This document shows positions 25,951 through 34,852 of a stretch of 64,000 nt of DNA, piece by piece. Below the pieces are notes generated by a model. It saw only the letters and a list, made by a program, of their open reading frames with translations. It was not told the origin of the DNA and did not search any database. Each line of letters starts with the position of its first letter. The first letter of the stretch is position 1. The DNA lies in contig NZ_CP022222.1 of the NCBI RefSeq assembly GCF_009930815.1, positions 1,282,501 to 1,346,500 on the forward strand, given 5' to 3'. Both the position numbers and the translations under genes were made by a program. This DNA is from Bradyrhizobium sp. CCBAU 051011 (GTDB taxonomy: Bacteria; Pseudomonadota; Alphaproteobacteria; Rhizobiales; Xanthobacteraceae).

Positions 25951-26538
25951 TCAACGCCCTGACCAACAATTGATCGTAAACCAAGAATAGCCGCACGCGT
26001 TTCCAGAGACAGAAGGATAGTTCGTTTCAACCGTCCACAGCTGGTCGCCGCAGTGGGCTTGACCGGATGCTGCTGGGTTCGCGCCACCACCTGAACAACC
26101 TTCATGTTCGGTCCAACCGCCATGATCATCGCAGCCGTGCGGATCCTGGTCCCTAAATGGATCGTAATTTGTCACCTTCTTCGCATGCTCGCCGTGACAG
26201 ATCGACACTCGTTTGGTGATCCTCCCCAGATCGCCACAATAGTAGACCCGGCCGGGGTTCGAGCCACTTTGAGGAGTGGTTAAACCGACGGTCTTATATG
26301 TGCACCAAGCAGTAGCGCCGCCGCATTCACCGGTACGGCGGTTCGCCCAACAGACTGCAACTTGTCCACGGTACTCAGGCCGACATTTGTTCGGATCAGG
26401 TTGCGAACCTTGCGAGCAAGCTCGATCGCGTCCCCCCCAATCACCTTGACTGCGAGTATCAGACCACTGCTGCGCGTATGCCAAATTAGCGGACGCGAAA
26501 AGCGCGCCCATAGTCAAAAAGCTCGCCAATTGTTTCAT
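25951..26538 (-). CDS. Exported Cys-rich protein of unknown function
   Basis: A 195-residue protein from ATG 26538, with GGAGAAGG close upstream. Residues 1-22 are a signal peptide (FLTMGALFASANLAYA, then QQW). The mature part holds about 12 Cys residues (DRACSQG, NKCRPEY, AVCWANRRTGECGG, WCTYKT, YYCGD, ICHGEH, EGCSGG) and many Trp and Gly, as in disulfide-stabilised secreted domains. No enzyme motif is recognised. It follows another small exported Cys-containing protein by 23 bases, so the pair is probably one operon. Confidence 0.6.
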   Translation of the reverse strand: MKQLASFLTMGALFASANLAYAQQWSDTRSQGDWGGRDRACSQGSQPDPNKCRPEYRGQVAVCWANRRTGECGGATAWCTYKTVGLTTPQSGSNPGRVYYCGDLGRITKRVSICHGEHAKKVTNYDPFRDQDPHGCDDHGGWTEHEGCSGGGANPAASGQAHCGDQLWTVETNYPSVSGNACGYSWFTINCWSGR

Positions 26539-26561
26539 GGCCTTCTCCGCCACCAGAGGAA

Positions 26562-26876
26562 TTAGCAAGGCTCAGGATTGCATTGCGTAAATCGGGGATC
26601 TTGTACTTCCTCACACCTTAGGGTCCACCAGTCGCGATCAAACGCGCGACATGGGTCACCCCCCCGCTGGCTACGGTTCTCTTGAATTGCTTGGCGCGAC
26701 GCGGCGCAACTTCCAGCATTTGCCTGGATTGTTTGGTCGCCCGCATCCGGCTTTTGCGCTGAACGACAAAGGTATCTACGAGCAACGAAGTAATTTTGGG
26801 CGTTAGCGGTCGCTGAAACGAAATCGCCAAAGATGATCGACGAGAGAACACTCCCCAATATCAAATATTTCTTCAT
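26562..26876 (-). CDS. Small exported Cys-containing protein
   Basis: A 104-residue protein from ATG 26876, with GGAGCC just upstream. Signal peptide: YLILGSVLSSIIFGDFVSAT up to ANA. The mature protein has six Cys residues (YLCRS, GSCAAS, DPCRAF, LRCEEV, TQCNPEPC) and an RSQRGGDPCRAFDRDWWTLR segment. The function is unknown. The next gene downstream encodes a longer Cys-rich exported protein. Confidence 0.6.
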   Translation of the reverse strand: MKKYLILGSVLSSIIFGDFVSATANAQNYFVARRYLCRSAQKPDAGDQTIQANAGSCAASRQAIQENRSQRGGDPCRAFDRDWWTLRCEEVQDPRFTQCNPEPC

Positions 26877-26879
26877 GCT

Positions 26880-28040
26880 TGGCTCCTGTCACTGCGCCGC
26901 ACCGAAATCACGCGATGGGTCAAGCGACATTGCGCGCTTGGTTTGACATGAATGGCCGCCAACTGAGGCGGCCTACACTTATTGACACTCGTTGCTTATG
27001 CAAACCTATCCAACGCAGCAATCGGTATGGCTCTCGCATTTCGCACCCTTGCCGCCCCAGGTGATTGGGCGCGGTGTCATTTTCTTAAGATGATGGAAAT
27101 AGCTCTCCAATTTGGTAGGTACGGGCGCCTGCTGCATACGAGGGCGTTGTAGCAATAATCGCAGTCAGAATGTAGACTTTAACATCACCCTCCCTTCGAA
27201 AGGCTCGACGGCGGCGAGTGATTGGATTACATATGCGCTACCCGCAGTTGAATAGCCTCGCCATATCGTAAGTGCACTACAATACTGCGCGCTATTGGTT
27301 CATTCAATAATCCTGTGGGAGGATATCATGCCAAAAGGTCGGAACCCTGTTATTCCTCATAGCGGGCAATTGGCTTACGTCGCATGGCGAGTCGCTAGAT
27401 AGGCGGCGGTTTCTATCTCGACCAACACTTCCGGCTTTTCAAGGGATCGCACTTCTACAAGCGCGGATACTGGAAAATCTCCGCTGCTCACCCGCGCAAA
27501 CGAGACGATCGAATCTAAGCACTGTTGCTGCGGAGCATTAGCTCTTCATGGCCCCAAGCCCGCCAAGTTCGGCGCCTGCGGAAGGTCTGTATTGGGGTCA
27601 GTCTGGACTTCACATCAGCGATCCTTCGAACGCCGCTTAGCGGACAAATGGACTGTTGATCTAAGTCAAGGTCGACCTGAGGCCCGCTCTTACCCTCTGC
27701 TTCTGGCGTGAACTCCCTGGCCGGATAGCGCCACCGACTCGTCTGGAGGGTTTGCGATCCACCGGACCGGCTTTGTCCATCGCGAGGACTGCAATGCGCT
27801 TGGCTTCATTGTGTCCGCTGTCTGGACGCTCGTTGTGGCAGGCGCGTTCGGCTACATCCTCTTCGGCTACAACGTCGCTTCGTTCGGCAGGTTTTGCGCC
27901 AGCTAGATCCGACATTGCATTTTTGCTGGGTCCTCAGTCGCGGGCTTTTCATTTGTAGCTGACTGCTGATGGCCGATTGTGTTGAAGAAGTCGGCAAATG
28001 AGCCGTTAGGGATGGCACCAAGGGCAAGGCGTGCGCGGGC
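26880..28040. other. Gene-poor stretch with fragments
   Basis: About 1.16 kb with no intact gene. A RidA-like C-terminal fragment is at 27375-27530. Near 27770-27900 the plus strand could encode one membrane helix (GFIVSAVWTLVVAGAFGYIL), but no start or full gene surrounds it. The rest holds nothing I recognise. Confidence 0.5.
27375..27530 (-). pseudogene. RidA/YjgF-like C-terminal fragment
   Basis: The minus strand reads SFARVSSGDFPVSALVEVRS and LEKPEVLVEIETAAYLATRH before a stop at 27375. The pattern (P-x-S-x-L-V-E-V, then P-x-x-L-V-E-I-E) is the end of RidA-family enamine/imine deaminases. The N-terminal half is absent. No start codon belongs to it. Confidence 0.45.
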
Positions 28041-28640
28041 CCGCTAGCGCTCAGGCTAGCTGCAGCGCGGGGAATGGGATCAGCTTTGCCAGCTTCCGGA
28101 GGTTCTGGGCGGTGCAGCCAGGAGGAACTCGTCTCGAGCACCAAATGGGCCTCTCAGTCTGAGCCGATCGAGGCGCAGGATGCGCTTGAGATGTGCGAAC
28201 AGCATCTCGATCTTCTTCCGTTCGCGTGGCTATGTCGCGTGCGACGTCTCGGGCGCTTCGTGGATGGAGCGCGGGACCTTGCGAGCGGGCATGTTCGGAC
28301 AGCAACGTGGCTTAAGCTCGCAGGTGTCGCAATCACGTTTGATGGCGCGATAGAGCAGTGTTGCTCCATCATTCACCAAAGTTCGGGTAGAGGTCAGCTG
28401 CTTGCCAGCCGGACAGATGTAGACATCAGCTTCCTCGTTATAGATGAAGGCTTCGCGCGAGAACGTCCCATCTACGCGAGCAGACTTGTCGAACACGGGA
28501 ATGTGCGGCTCGATCGCCCGCTCGTTGACCAGCCAGCCCAGCATTTCAGCAGAGCCATATGCACTATCGGCAGCCAGGCGCTCAGGACAAAGTTCGCGGC
28601 GTTCTTCAGTGCGCTCAGCTTGCGACAATCGTCCTTTGAT
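28040..28640 (-). pseudogene. IS1182-like transposase remnant
   Basis: One frame (28628 to 28230) reads RLAADSAYGSAEMLGWLVNE, FDKSARVDGTFSREAFIYNE and YICPAGKQLTSTRTL, then CDTCELKPRCCPN. This is the C-terminal half of an IS1182/IS5-like DDE transposase with its Cys cluster. The frame then shifts: the end of the gene (PPGCTAQNLRKLAKLIP, near 28100) lies in another frame. The catalytic N-terminal half is missing, so the element is dead. Confidence 0.65.
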
Positions 28641-28717
28641 TTAGGTCAATGGCCTCTCTCGGTTCCGACCGAACCATCCCGCTATGAATGAGCCTGATGA
28701 CTCTCACAGAGCCGCCG

Positions 28718-28818
28718 ATGTCCAAACCCACGCGCTTGGAAGAAGCTAGGCAGGTCATCAGGAGTACGCAGGCGATCTGTTGGAGATGATCAGGAAGCTC
28801 CACCAACGCCTACATTAG
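28718..28818 (+). pseudogene. Tiny conserved rhizobial ORF, frameshifted
   Basis: ATG 28718 gives MSKPTRLEEARQVI and, after a frame change, EYAGDLLEMIRKLHQRLH before a stop at 28818. Together they match a very small helical protein of about 33 residues that I have seen repeatedly in rhizobial genomes. The 101-base span is not a multiple of three, which confirms a frameshift. Confidence 0.35.
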
Positions 28819-28844
28819 AATCGCATCATCCGGGAGCGTCTGTC

Positions 28845-29129
28845 ATGAAATTGCTAGCAGCCTTTCTCGTTTACATGTCTATGACGGGTTTGTGCTTGGC
28901 TGATGGCGTCTTATTCACAGCTAGCGCAAGCTTCGGTACGCCTGAGTCCGGTGGCAAGTGCACCCCCGGTGGGTTTGCGTGCAGCTATCGCCCGGTTTGC
29001 TCACTCCAAGGCGGACAGTGCGCTGGTTGCCCAGAGGGCTATACTTACTATGGTGGAAATATCGGTTGCTACCGCTGCGCGGGAGGCGGTTCCTTAGTGA
29101 ACGAAGGTGGCTCGTGGAAGTGCAAATAA
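28845..29129 (+). CDS. Small exported Cys-rich protein
   Basis: A 94-residue protein from ATG 28845, with GGGAGCG upstream. Signal peptide: MKLLAAFLVYMSMTGLCLA, cleavage before DG. The mature part has eight Cys residues in a tight pattern (GKCTPGGFACSYRPVCSLQG, QCAGCPEGYTYYGGNIGCYR), which looks like a small EGF- or knottin-like disulfide fold. It stands 20 bases before a secreted zinc protease and may share its transcript. The function is unknown. Confidence 0.6.
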   Translation: MKLLAAFLVYMSMTGLCLADGVLFTASASFGTPESGGKCTPGGFACSYRPVCSLQGGQCAGCPEGYTYYGGNIGCYRCAGGGSLVNEGGSWKCK

Positions 29130-29149
29130 CAGGCCTTCAATAAAGAACA

Positions 29150-30211
29150 ATGTCCCAATTGAATTGCAGGTCAGTTCGCCTAAGGGACCTCGGCATCACT
29201 CGTCGAGCGCGTCGCGACTTAGTATTAATGCTAATCGCCAGCCTGCTGTTTGTTTGCAGCGTTGATGCATCAATGGCGCTCGACTGCGGTCCCAAGTTGG
29301 ACCTTGCACCAACCACTTTATATGTTGCCAAATCACAAGAAATTCCGATTACACGAGTGGTGACTGAACGAGTCGGTGCGAGTCGGAATTTGGTAGTACA
29401 CATCGCAAATGAAAACAAACGAAGTGCGATGTTGTATCAAGTTATTGTACATCGGGTTGGCGGTTCGATCTCGTCTGCTTATTGTGTCAGCTCGGGCGGG
29501 CTGACTCCTTCCGGTACAGTTACGGTGAAGATAAAAGAGGCCCCGCTGGGAGATGATGTGATCGTCCAAATAACGACTTCTGCTAATCCCAAAGCAAAGT
29601 ACACCATCTACAGCGATTTAAACGCGCAGCGAGATTTCTCGACGCGCGAGGTGGTCCGCCGGAACCTTTACGTGTTCAAGTTCAAAAATGCCCCTCTGGC
29701 TTCGACATCACGCGCACATGTAGAAGCAGCGATAGGTATTTGGCGAGACGCAGGTATTGATTTTCAACCCGTGTATAGAGATTTCTCCGATAGCGAGACG
29801 GCACAAATTCTAGGGGACGATCGCCTACTAACGGTTTTTTTCGGCCAATCCGGCCTTGAGCTCGGTGAGTGGCAGGACCGCGAACGAGTACAGAATCTGA
29901 AGCCGAAAAAAGAATCGTTTGCTGTGGTGTTTGCAAGAACTACGTTTCAAGGTTTTGGCGGAACCAGAACGGACCCATATCGCGTGCAGATATACATCGA
30001 TGAAGATGTACTTGTGCCTACGGCGCCGGTCGGACGTACGGTTGCGCATGAGCTGGGCCACCTTTTACTGGGAGAGGGTCACACGGGCTCGCCGAATGTG
30101 CCCTGGACTAGTGGATTGATGGAAGCGGGAACAGCCAGCACTTTCATCGATGTTTCTGCAACGGACGCGAAGCGGGCGCGAACGAGGGCGGCACAAATTC
30201 CAACTCCATGA
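29150..30211 (+). CDS. Exported zinc metalloprotease-like protein
   Basis: A 353-residue protein. A hydrophobic segment at about residues 24-40 (LVLMLIASLLFVCSVDASMA) after a basic N-terminus should act as a signal peptide. The zinc motif is HELGHLLLGEGH near residue 300, with the HExxH pair and a third His seven residues after the second; a Met-turn-like GLMEAG follows. The preceding part (RRNLYVFKFKNAP, VEAAIGIWRDAGIDFQPVYR) is typical of metzincin-like domains that begin with a strand and a long helix. The His spacing is one residue longer than the metzincin consensus HExxHxxGxxH. Confidence 0.7.
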   Translation: MSQLNCRSVRLRDLGITRRARRDLVLMLIASLLFVCSVDASMALDCGPKLDLAPTTLYVAKSQEIPITRVVTERVGASRNLVVHIANENKRSAMLYQVIVHRVGGSISSAYCVSSGGLTPSGTVTVKIKEAPLGDDVIVQITTSANPKAKYTIYSDLNAQRDFSTREVVRRNLYVFKFKNAPLASTSRAHVEAAIGIWRDAGIDFQPVYRDFSDSETAQILGDDRLLTVFFGQSGLELGEWQDRERVQNLKPKKESFAVVFARTTFQGFGGTRTDPYRVQIYIDEDVLVPTAPVGRTVAHELGHLLLGEGHTGSPNVPWTSGLMEAGTASTFIDVSATDAKRARTRAAQIPTP

Positions 30212-30519
30212 ATGATATCGTGAGTTTGAAGATTGGTGGGCTGTCTGATCTAAGGCAAGATCGCCTTTTATTCTCAAGCTATAAGGCAGTCGATTGAGTG
30301 AAAAAATCTAAGCTCAAGGGGTTGCTTCGAATTCCTCATAAATTCGCGTTCCCCAATTGGCCCGACGCGGACCTGAACTGCGTACGGGTCAATGTCAGCG
30401 CTTGAGATGAACGGACATCGTCCAGAGCAGCGTCCGCCAGGTTCATCTGATGCGAGACAATTTCCATCCCAGCGTTCCGCCTTTCAAAGTCAAATCGAAA
30501 GAATGGGCGGCCGTATTTC
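30212..30519. other. Intergenic stretch, nothing recognised
   Basis: About 300 bases between the metalloprotease and the SRAP fragment. No gene, tRNA or clear repeat is seen. Confidence 0.5.
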
Positions 30520-30770
30520 TCATGCGGTTGCCTTGTCTTCCTTATCAGCCCCGCGTGCGACGATCTTCAGCCCATCATCCGGCAACGGCCGCTGGAGCGT
30601 CTTGGCCTCACCCCAAGGCGCGCGCGTCCAGACATCGCGCTCCTCATCAGTCATCAGGATCACTGGCATCGCCTTCGGATGGATCGGCTCGACGACAGCA
30701 TTCGGCGTCGTGGTGAGAAAGCCGTAGACGTTATGCGGCCCCGGAATCGGCTTCGATTTCGTGCCAGGGA
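30520..30770 (-). pseudogene. 3' fragment of an SRAP (YedK/HMCES-like) gene
   Basis: The minus strand reads [37 protein letters not shown] and [20 protein letters not shown] up to a stop at 30520. It is a close, diverged copy of the C-terminal third of the intact SRAP gene at 37342-38004. Similarity ends at about 30770, so the catalytic Cys2 and most of the domain are missing. It shows a past second copy or a duplication with loss. Confidence 0.65.
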
Positions 30771-30794
30771 CAGATTCCCGGTCGGCACGTACTG

Positions 30795-31148
30795 GTGGTT
30801 ACGATAGCCGACTACTGCCACCACATTGCGCCGAGCCTTACTGGTTGCTGCCGTCATTGGTACACAAATGACGGGGACGGATTAAACGCCGTACAAGCAA
30901 GTGAACTTGCTGCCATACTTCAAGGCTCGATAGACGCGTGCCGCATTGATGACTACGCGCGTCGGCTAGCTTCTGGGCAGTCCAACATACGACTGCAAGA
31001 CGATTCTGCGGAGATCGATCGTCTGTTGTTGGTCCAGCGCCCGTTGCCCAGGCACGAGCTAGAACGGAGTTATGCAAACGAGTTCGTCAATCAGGTGCAG
31101 CGGTTCATCGACTTTCTGTTGATTAGTGACGGTTTTGAGATCCTCTAG
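30795..31148 (+). CDS. Conserved hypothetical protein, possibly 5'-truncated
   Basis: About 117 residues. The part [20 protein letters not shown], then [20 protein letters not shown], resembles a conserved alphaproteobacterial protein whose usual form has HWxSNDGDGL followed by a helical stretch ending YAxxR. The usual N-terminal part seems shortened, and the frame begins right where the SRAP fragment ends, so a rearrangement may have removed it. The C-terminus ([20 protein letters not shown]) is helical. No function is known. Confidence 0.45.
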   Translation: MVTIADYCHHIAPSLTGCCRHWYTNDGDGLNAVQASELAAILQGSIDACRIDDYARRLASGQSNIRLQDDSAEIDRLLLVQRPLPRHELERSYANEFVNQVQRFIDFLLISDGFEIL

Positions 31149-31419
31149 ACGCGTTCGGAGATGCGTGATGCCAAAAGCCCTCTTCTTGTCAAGTGCTTAG
31201 GGTCCTTGGTTAACCCCGCGTCCAAATCTCAGGTTTCGGAGGCCCTAGAAATGGTCTGCAAGCTGTTGCGAGCACACGCCGACGCGGTGATCGCTGGCTT
31301 GGCACCTGCTACGCTGCCGCAGCCTGACAATTCGGCATTGGCTCAGGCCCACCAGCCGAGCCGCATTTTACGTATCGACCGGCGGTTAAGCCTCATCCGG
31401 CCTACAAAGGGGTTGTGCA

Positions 31420-31698
31420 ATGAGCAAGTCGGGTCGTCTGAATTGTTGTCCACCCGGCTCTGAGCCGTACGTGACCCTGAATCGGCTTGATAGCTATATC
31501 GGCCATGATATGCCGCACTCGGTCGCTGAGCATATCTGCGCAGGGTGGCCTGAGCCCGGGCGGCCTCGCAGTGAGGTCGATCGTATCCGGGCGCGGATGG
31601 TGGCGCTGCAAGTGAACTATGAGCGTAAAAAGAAAGTCGTCATTGCGCTTCGGCAGCGATTTGGGCTGTTTTACGCGATGATAAGATCACGTGGGTGA
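31420..31698 (+). CDS. Small hypothetical protein within duplicated segment B
   Basis: A 92-residue frame from ATG 31420 (MSKSGRLNCCPPGSEPYV). The basic C-terminal part, RIRARMVALQVNYERKKKVV followed by IALRQRFGLF, is shared with copy A near 25310-25410, which suggests a real coding history. The ribosome-binding site is weak. No function is known. Confidence 0.35.
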   Translation: MSKSGRLNCCPPGSEPYVTLNRLDSYIGHDMPHSVAEHICAGWPEPGRPRSEVDRIRARMVALQVNYERKKKVVIALRQRFGLFYAMIRSRG

Positions 31699-31840
31699 CC
31701 GTCCGAGCCACATGCCGCCCACTAGCGAGATATCGATCGTTGGATTGGCGGACGTACCCAATCTCAGCGATCCAAGCCCCCGAAGAACTTTCTCTTCGGG
31801 GTCCCCTTCTTCGTTTCCTCCCGATACTCAACCCGCATGC
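31556..31840 (+). repeat. Duplicated segment, copy B
   Basis: Direct, diverged partner of 25285-25570, in the same orientation. It includes the end of the small ORF at 31420-31698, a shared ACATGCCGC..CACTAGCGAGATA-like stretch, and a terminal GC-rich hairpin. Homology appears to fade beyond about 31840. Confidence 0.6.
31778..31801 (+). terminator. Hairpin at the end of copy B
   Basis: CCCCGAAGA and TCTTCGGGG form a 9-bp stem with a 6-base loop, followed by TCCCCTTCTTCGTTT. It is the counterpart of the hairpin at 25527-25547, with compensating changes in the stem. Confidence 0.45.
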
Positions 31841-32054
31841 CGAATTTGAAGAGATACCGAATCTATTGCGTCGGCCAACAAGGCTGAGCCGATAGCGATC
31901 GGCAGAGGACCGGCGCCATTCGTAAGGAAGCCGCCGATCGACTATTCGTACAATGGCGGGCCGCGGCCGGTGGTGCCGGTCAGGTTGGAGAAGCCGAAGA
32001 CTTGGCCGCGGTGGATCGGTGGCTGGCCCTTCGCATGACCTTGCGGAGTGACTA

Positions 32055-33839
32055 CTACAATAACTGAGGCTTCCTTTTGATTTTCTCGAGTTCCTTCAGC
32101 GCTCTCTCGGCTTGCGGCGGCACTTCGAAATTGACCTTAAGCTCGAAGCTCTTAGCGCCGTTTCTCAGCGCCTCAGTATTTCTACTCCATTGATCCTTCA
32201 GATCCTCCACCATGCGGATTATACCGATTGTTATGCCTCGAAAGGAAACCTTGAGGCCATGAAAAGCAGATGATACGTCGGCAGCGTTCAGGGACCGTTC
32301 GAAATCCAGGAATTTGCGGCAGTTGGAAAAGATCGCGTTCACTGCGGTGAGCAATTTTAGGGCATCTCCAGAAACACCGGGATTGCCCAGAGCGCCCATC
32401 AGGTCCTTCTCGATGCAGGCCGCCATGTTAGTTATCGCTGCGGAAAGATCGGCTGACTCGTCGCCCACCCAATTAACAAATTCACGACCCGTAAACAGTT
32501 TCCTCGGAACAACATCCGCGAGCCCTTCGCAATCGGTCTTTAGCAACTCCAATTGCGACCTCAATAGTTCTTCGACCAGCAGAAACTCCCAGAGTTCTCC
32601 GTGGTTCAAAGCGAGAGAGCGGGCAAGGTCTGTCTCGTGGGCGTATGCAGCGCCAATGTCAGGAGTGTCCTCGCTGTCCTGATTTTGGTCAGGTGAGAGC
32701 AGCGGGATCGCGGCACCACTGCTGATTGCCTTTGGCATCGCCGCCGCTGCCGATGCGAATTGCTCAGAAACGTCAACGCGGGAGCAGTGAATGCGCTCGT
32801 TCAATCCGCTGGCGGACCTGATGTCGATTTCGCCGTACAGGCAAATGGGCAACTGGCGGTTATTCTTAAACCTGCGATCCGGACCGCCCTTACGATTTAG
32901 GTACTGCCAGGTCTCGCCCACCACCATTGTATCACTTGGAGGTGCGCCGTCCTCGATAAAGCGAGTTTGCCTACAGTCAACTTGAATATCGCCATAGCTG
33001 AGGCCAGCAACGTCGCCGTCCACCATCACAAGAATAGCATCCGGCGTCAGATAGACAGTCTCCTTTCCGAGCGGTAGCCGTAGAAACTCCAAATTACTCT
33101 TGACCAGTGGGGGATTTCCTCGGGTAAGCGAAATGCTCTTCCTTTCCACCATCTTACCGGCACCGGCATTGCGTTTCCAATCTGCTTCCTGCTTCTCTAA
33201 AGGAATCCGCCAGACGTTACTGGAACGCGCCAATGCATCGAAAGCGCTTGCTAGAGCCTCGAATCGCCCAAGCTCTTCCGCAGATAGGTCGTAGTCGAGA
33301 GAGATGGCGCTGGATTCGCGCCCGTGAAGCCAGATCGAGCCTAGAATAATCACCGCTCCGGCAGCGCCTAGGAAAGCCGCCGCCGGGGGAACAGAGTATG
33401 CTGAAGCGACAACGATTAATGCAACTAAGGAAAAGATTGCCGATAGAAAAGCAAGCCACATTTTGTATGAGTGCCACCTCGCTAGGCCGGCGTTTATTAC
33501 GCCCGCAATATCGATTGTGGAGTTTGCGACCAATTGTTCGATCGGCGCACTGTCTATTACTGTTGCACTTGGGTCCGTCGTTGCTGGTTCAGGCGCGTCC
33601 ACATCGACATCGTAATGCGTGGGCCGATCTGGTACTGGTGAACTGTCGGTCGAGCCGTAGGGCTTATATGCCGTCCACGAAAGCCCTGATCCAGACAGGC
33701 CAATCGTCGTGCGGGTACCACGCGAACCTACTGTATAGCGAAGGCCGCGCGGACCGAGTGAGACGCTTGCCCCACCTCCGCTCAAGTTCAAACGAACTCC
33801 CGGAATAATTTTAAAGGTCCGACGAAAGCGAAAGCCCAT
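32055..33839 (-). CDS. DUF4236 membrane protein
   Basis: A 594-residue protein. The first 55 residues (MGFRFRRTFKIIPGVRLNLS, GGGASVSLGPRGLRYTVG, GLSGSGLSW) are the DUF4236 domain, a beta-rich N-terminal module of unknown role. Two membrane helices follow at about 120-170 (MWLAFLSAIFSLVALIVVAS and AAFLGAAGAVIILGSIWLHG). The remaining 400 residues are cytoplasmic or periplasmic and include a beta-rich middle (ETVYLTPDAILVMVDGDVAG) and a helical C-terminus. No enzyme motif is seen. It stands alone, divergent from the nuclease gene at 34073. Confidence 0.7.
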   Translation of the reverse strand: MGFRFRRTFKIIPGVRLNLSGGGASVSLGPRGLRYTVGSRGTRTTIGLSGSGLSWTAYKPYGSTDSSPVPDRPTHYDVDVDAPEPATTDPSATVIDSAPIEQLVANSTIDIAGVINAGLARWHSYKMWLAFLSAIFSLVALIVVASAYSVPPAAAFLGAAGAVIILGSIWLHGRESSAISLDYDLSAEELGRFEALASAFDALARSSNVWRIPLEKQEADWKRNAGAGKMVERKSISLTRGNPPLVKSNLEFLRLPLGKETVYLTPDAILVMVDGDVAGLSYGDIQVDCRQTRFIEDGAPPSDTMVVGETWQYLNRKGGPDRRFKNNRQLPICLYGEIDIRSASGLNERIHCSRVDVSEQFASAAAAMPKAISSGAAIPLLSPDQNQDSEDTPDIGAAYAHETDLARSLALNHGELWEFLLVEELLRSQLELLKTDCEGLADVVPRKLFTGREFVNWVGDESADLSAAITNMAACIEKDLMGALGNPGVSGDALKLLTAVNAIFSNCRKFLDFERSLNAADVSSAFHGLKVSFRGITIGIIRMVEDLKDQWSRNTEALRNGAKSFELKVNFEVPPQAERALKELEKIKRKPQLL

Positions 33840-34014
33840 TTACTCTCATGCCTCCTGCGTAGGTTGCGGCCTGAGCCGTTTTCGCGCATTACCTGCCCGA
33901 GCGCAATTGATCGAATCGATGCCCGTTGGGGCGGAACCATGCTGCGATGCAGCGTGCCTCGCGCCATTGACAAACGCGGAAGGCGGCGCCGGGCGGGAAG
34001 TTAATGTAGTGCGC

Positions 34015-34044
34015 TTGACGTACCAGATTGTTTCTACCTAATTT
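34015..34044 (+). promoter_or_regulatory. Putative sigma-70 promoter of the second SNase gene
   Basis: TTGACG at 34015-34020 and TAATTT at 34039-34044 are separated by 18 bases and lie about 30 bases before the ATG at 34073. The -10 match is moderate. Confidence 0.4.
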
Positions 34045-34072
34045 TTCTTAGGAAGAAGCGGCAGGGGTGGCA

Positions 34073-34582
34073 ATGAGATCGATTGCGGTCGCATTGTTTG
34101 TTCTGTTCAGTACAGCTTTTGCCAACGCCCAGGAGATTGCCGGACAAGCCGTCGTCACCGATGGCGATACAATCGAAATACGCGGCATCAAAATCAGGCT
34201 GTGGGGAATAGATGCCGTCGAATCAAAGCAACTATGCTGGGATGCCGCATCCAACGTCAGGCAGTGCGGCAGGATTGCTGCAAATGCTGTAGCTGAAATG
34301 ATTGGCCGGCGCGTCGTGAGTTGCCTGCCGGTATCGCTCGATCGCGACCGACGCATCGTCGGCCGATGTTCTGTGAATGGTCACGATCTGAGCGAGGTGA
34401 TCGTTCGCTATGGCTACGCAATCGACTATGTCAGGTATTCAAACGGCGCCTACGCCCAATCGCAGGAACTGGCGCGCTCCACAAAGAGCGGCAATTGGCA
34501 ATATGCATGGCAATATCCTGAAAATTTCCGAGCCTGCATGAAAATACGGGGAGCAAATATTCGCAGTTGCTCCCAGCAGTAG
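34073..34582 (+). CDS. Exported SNase-like nuclease
   Basis: A 169-residue protein from ATG 34073 (a GTG lies six bases earlier). Signal peptide: SIAVALFVLFSTAFANA. The SNase fold is recognisable by VVTDGDTIEIRGIKIRLWGI with Asp and Arg, DAVESKQLCWD with the Glu, and LDRDRRIVGRC with the second Arg; the usual Tyr-Gly before that Arg is replaced by Asp-Arg. A Trp/Tyr-rich end (NWQYAWQYPENFRACMK) replaces the extra Cys module of the paralogue at 18286. It should act on nucleic acid in the periplasm or outside. Confidence 0.75.
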   Translation: MRSIAVALFVLFSTAFANAQEIAGQAVVTDGDTIEIRGIKIRLWGIDAVESKQLCWDAASNVRQCGRIAANAVAEMIGRRVVSCLPVSLDRDRRIVGRCSVNGHDLSEVIVRYGYAIDYVRYSNGAYAQSQELARSTKSGNWQYAWQYPENFRACMKIRGANIRSCSQQ

Positions 34583-34852
34583 GAGCCATTACTCGGCAAA
34601 CAGATCGGATCCCTTGGCCTAAATTTCACTAACGTGCCGTTGTCGTGCAGGGGGCGGACGATAGCTGAGTATTCGCGCGATGGTTTTTCGGTTTCTTACG
34701 CCATCTCCCGTGTGGATCAATGGCTTCCCATAGGAATTTCCCGCTTGATGCAAGATTGTTTCCCATTGCTCGTTCGATGTAGATGCGTGCATTGTTTCCG
34801 CTTGAGCGGCTGCCACAGGACTAGTGGCATGCCGCCGTTGCAGGGGAACAAA

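Noticed and set aside
31161..31463. Plus-strand ORF of 100 codons
   Set aside because: No convincing start or family; may be degenerate sequence upstream of repeat copy B.
31848..32039. Pro-rich open frame ending WPRWIGGWPFA
   Set aside because: No start codon; could be the end of a lost gene but cannot be supported.
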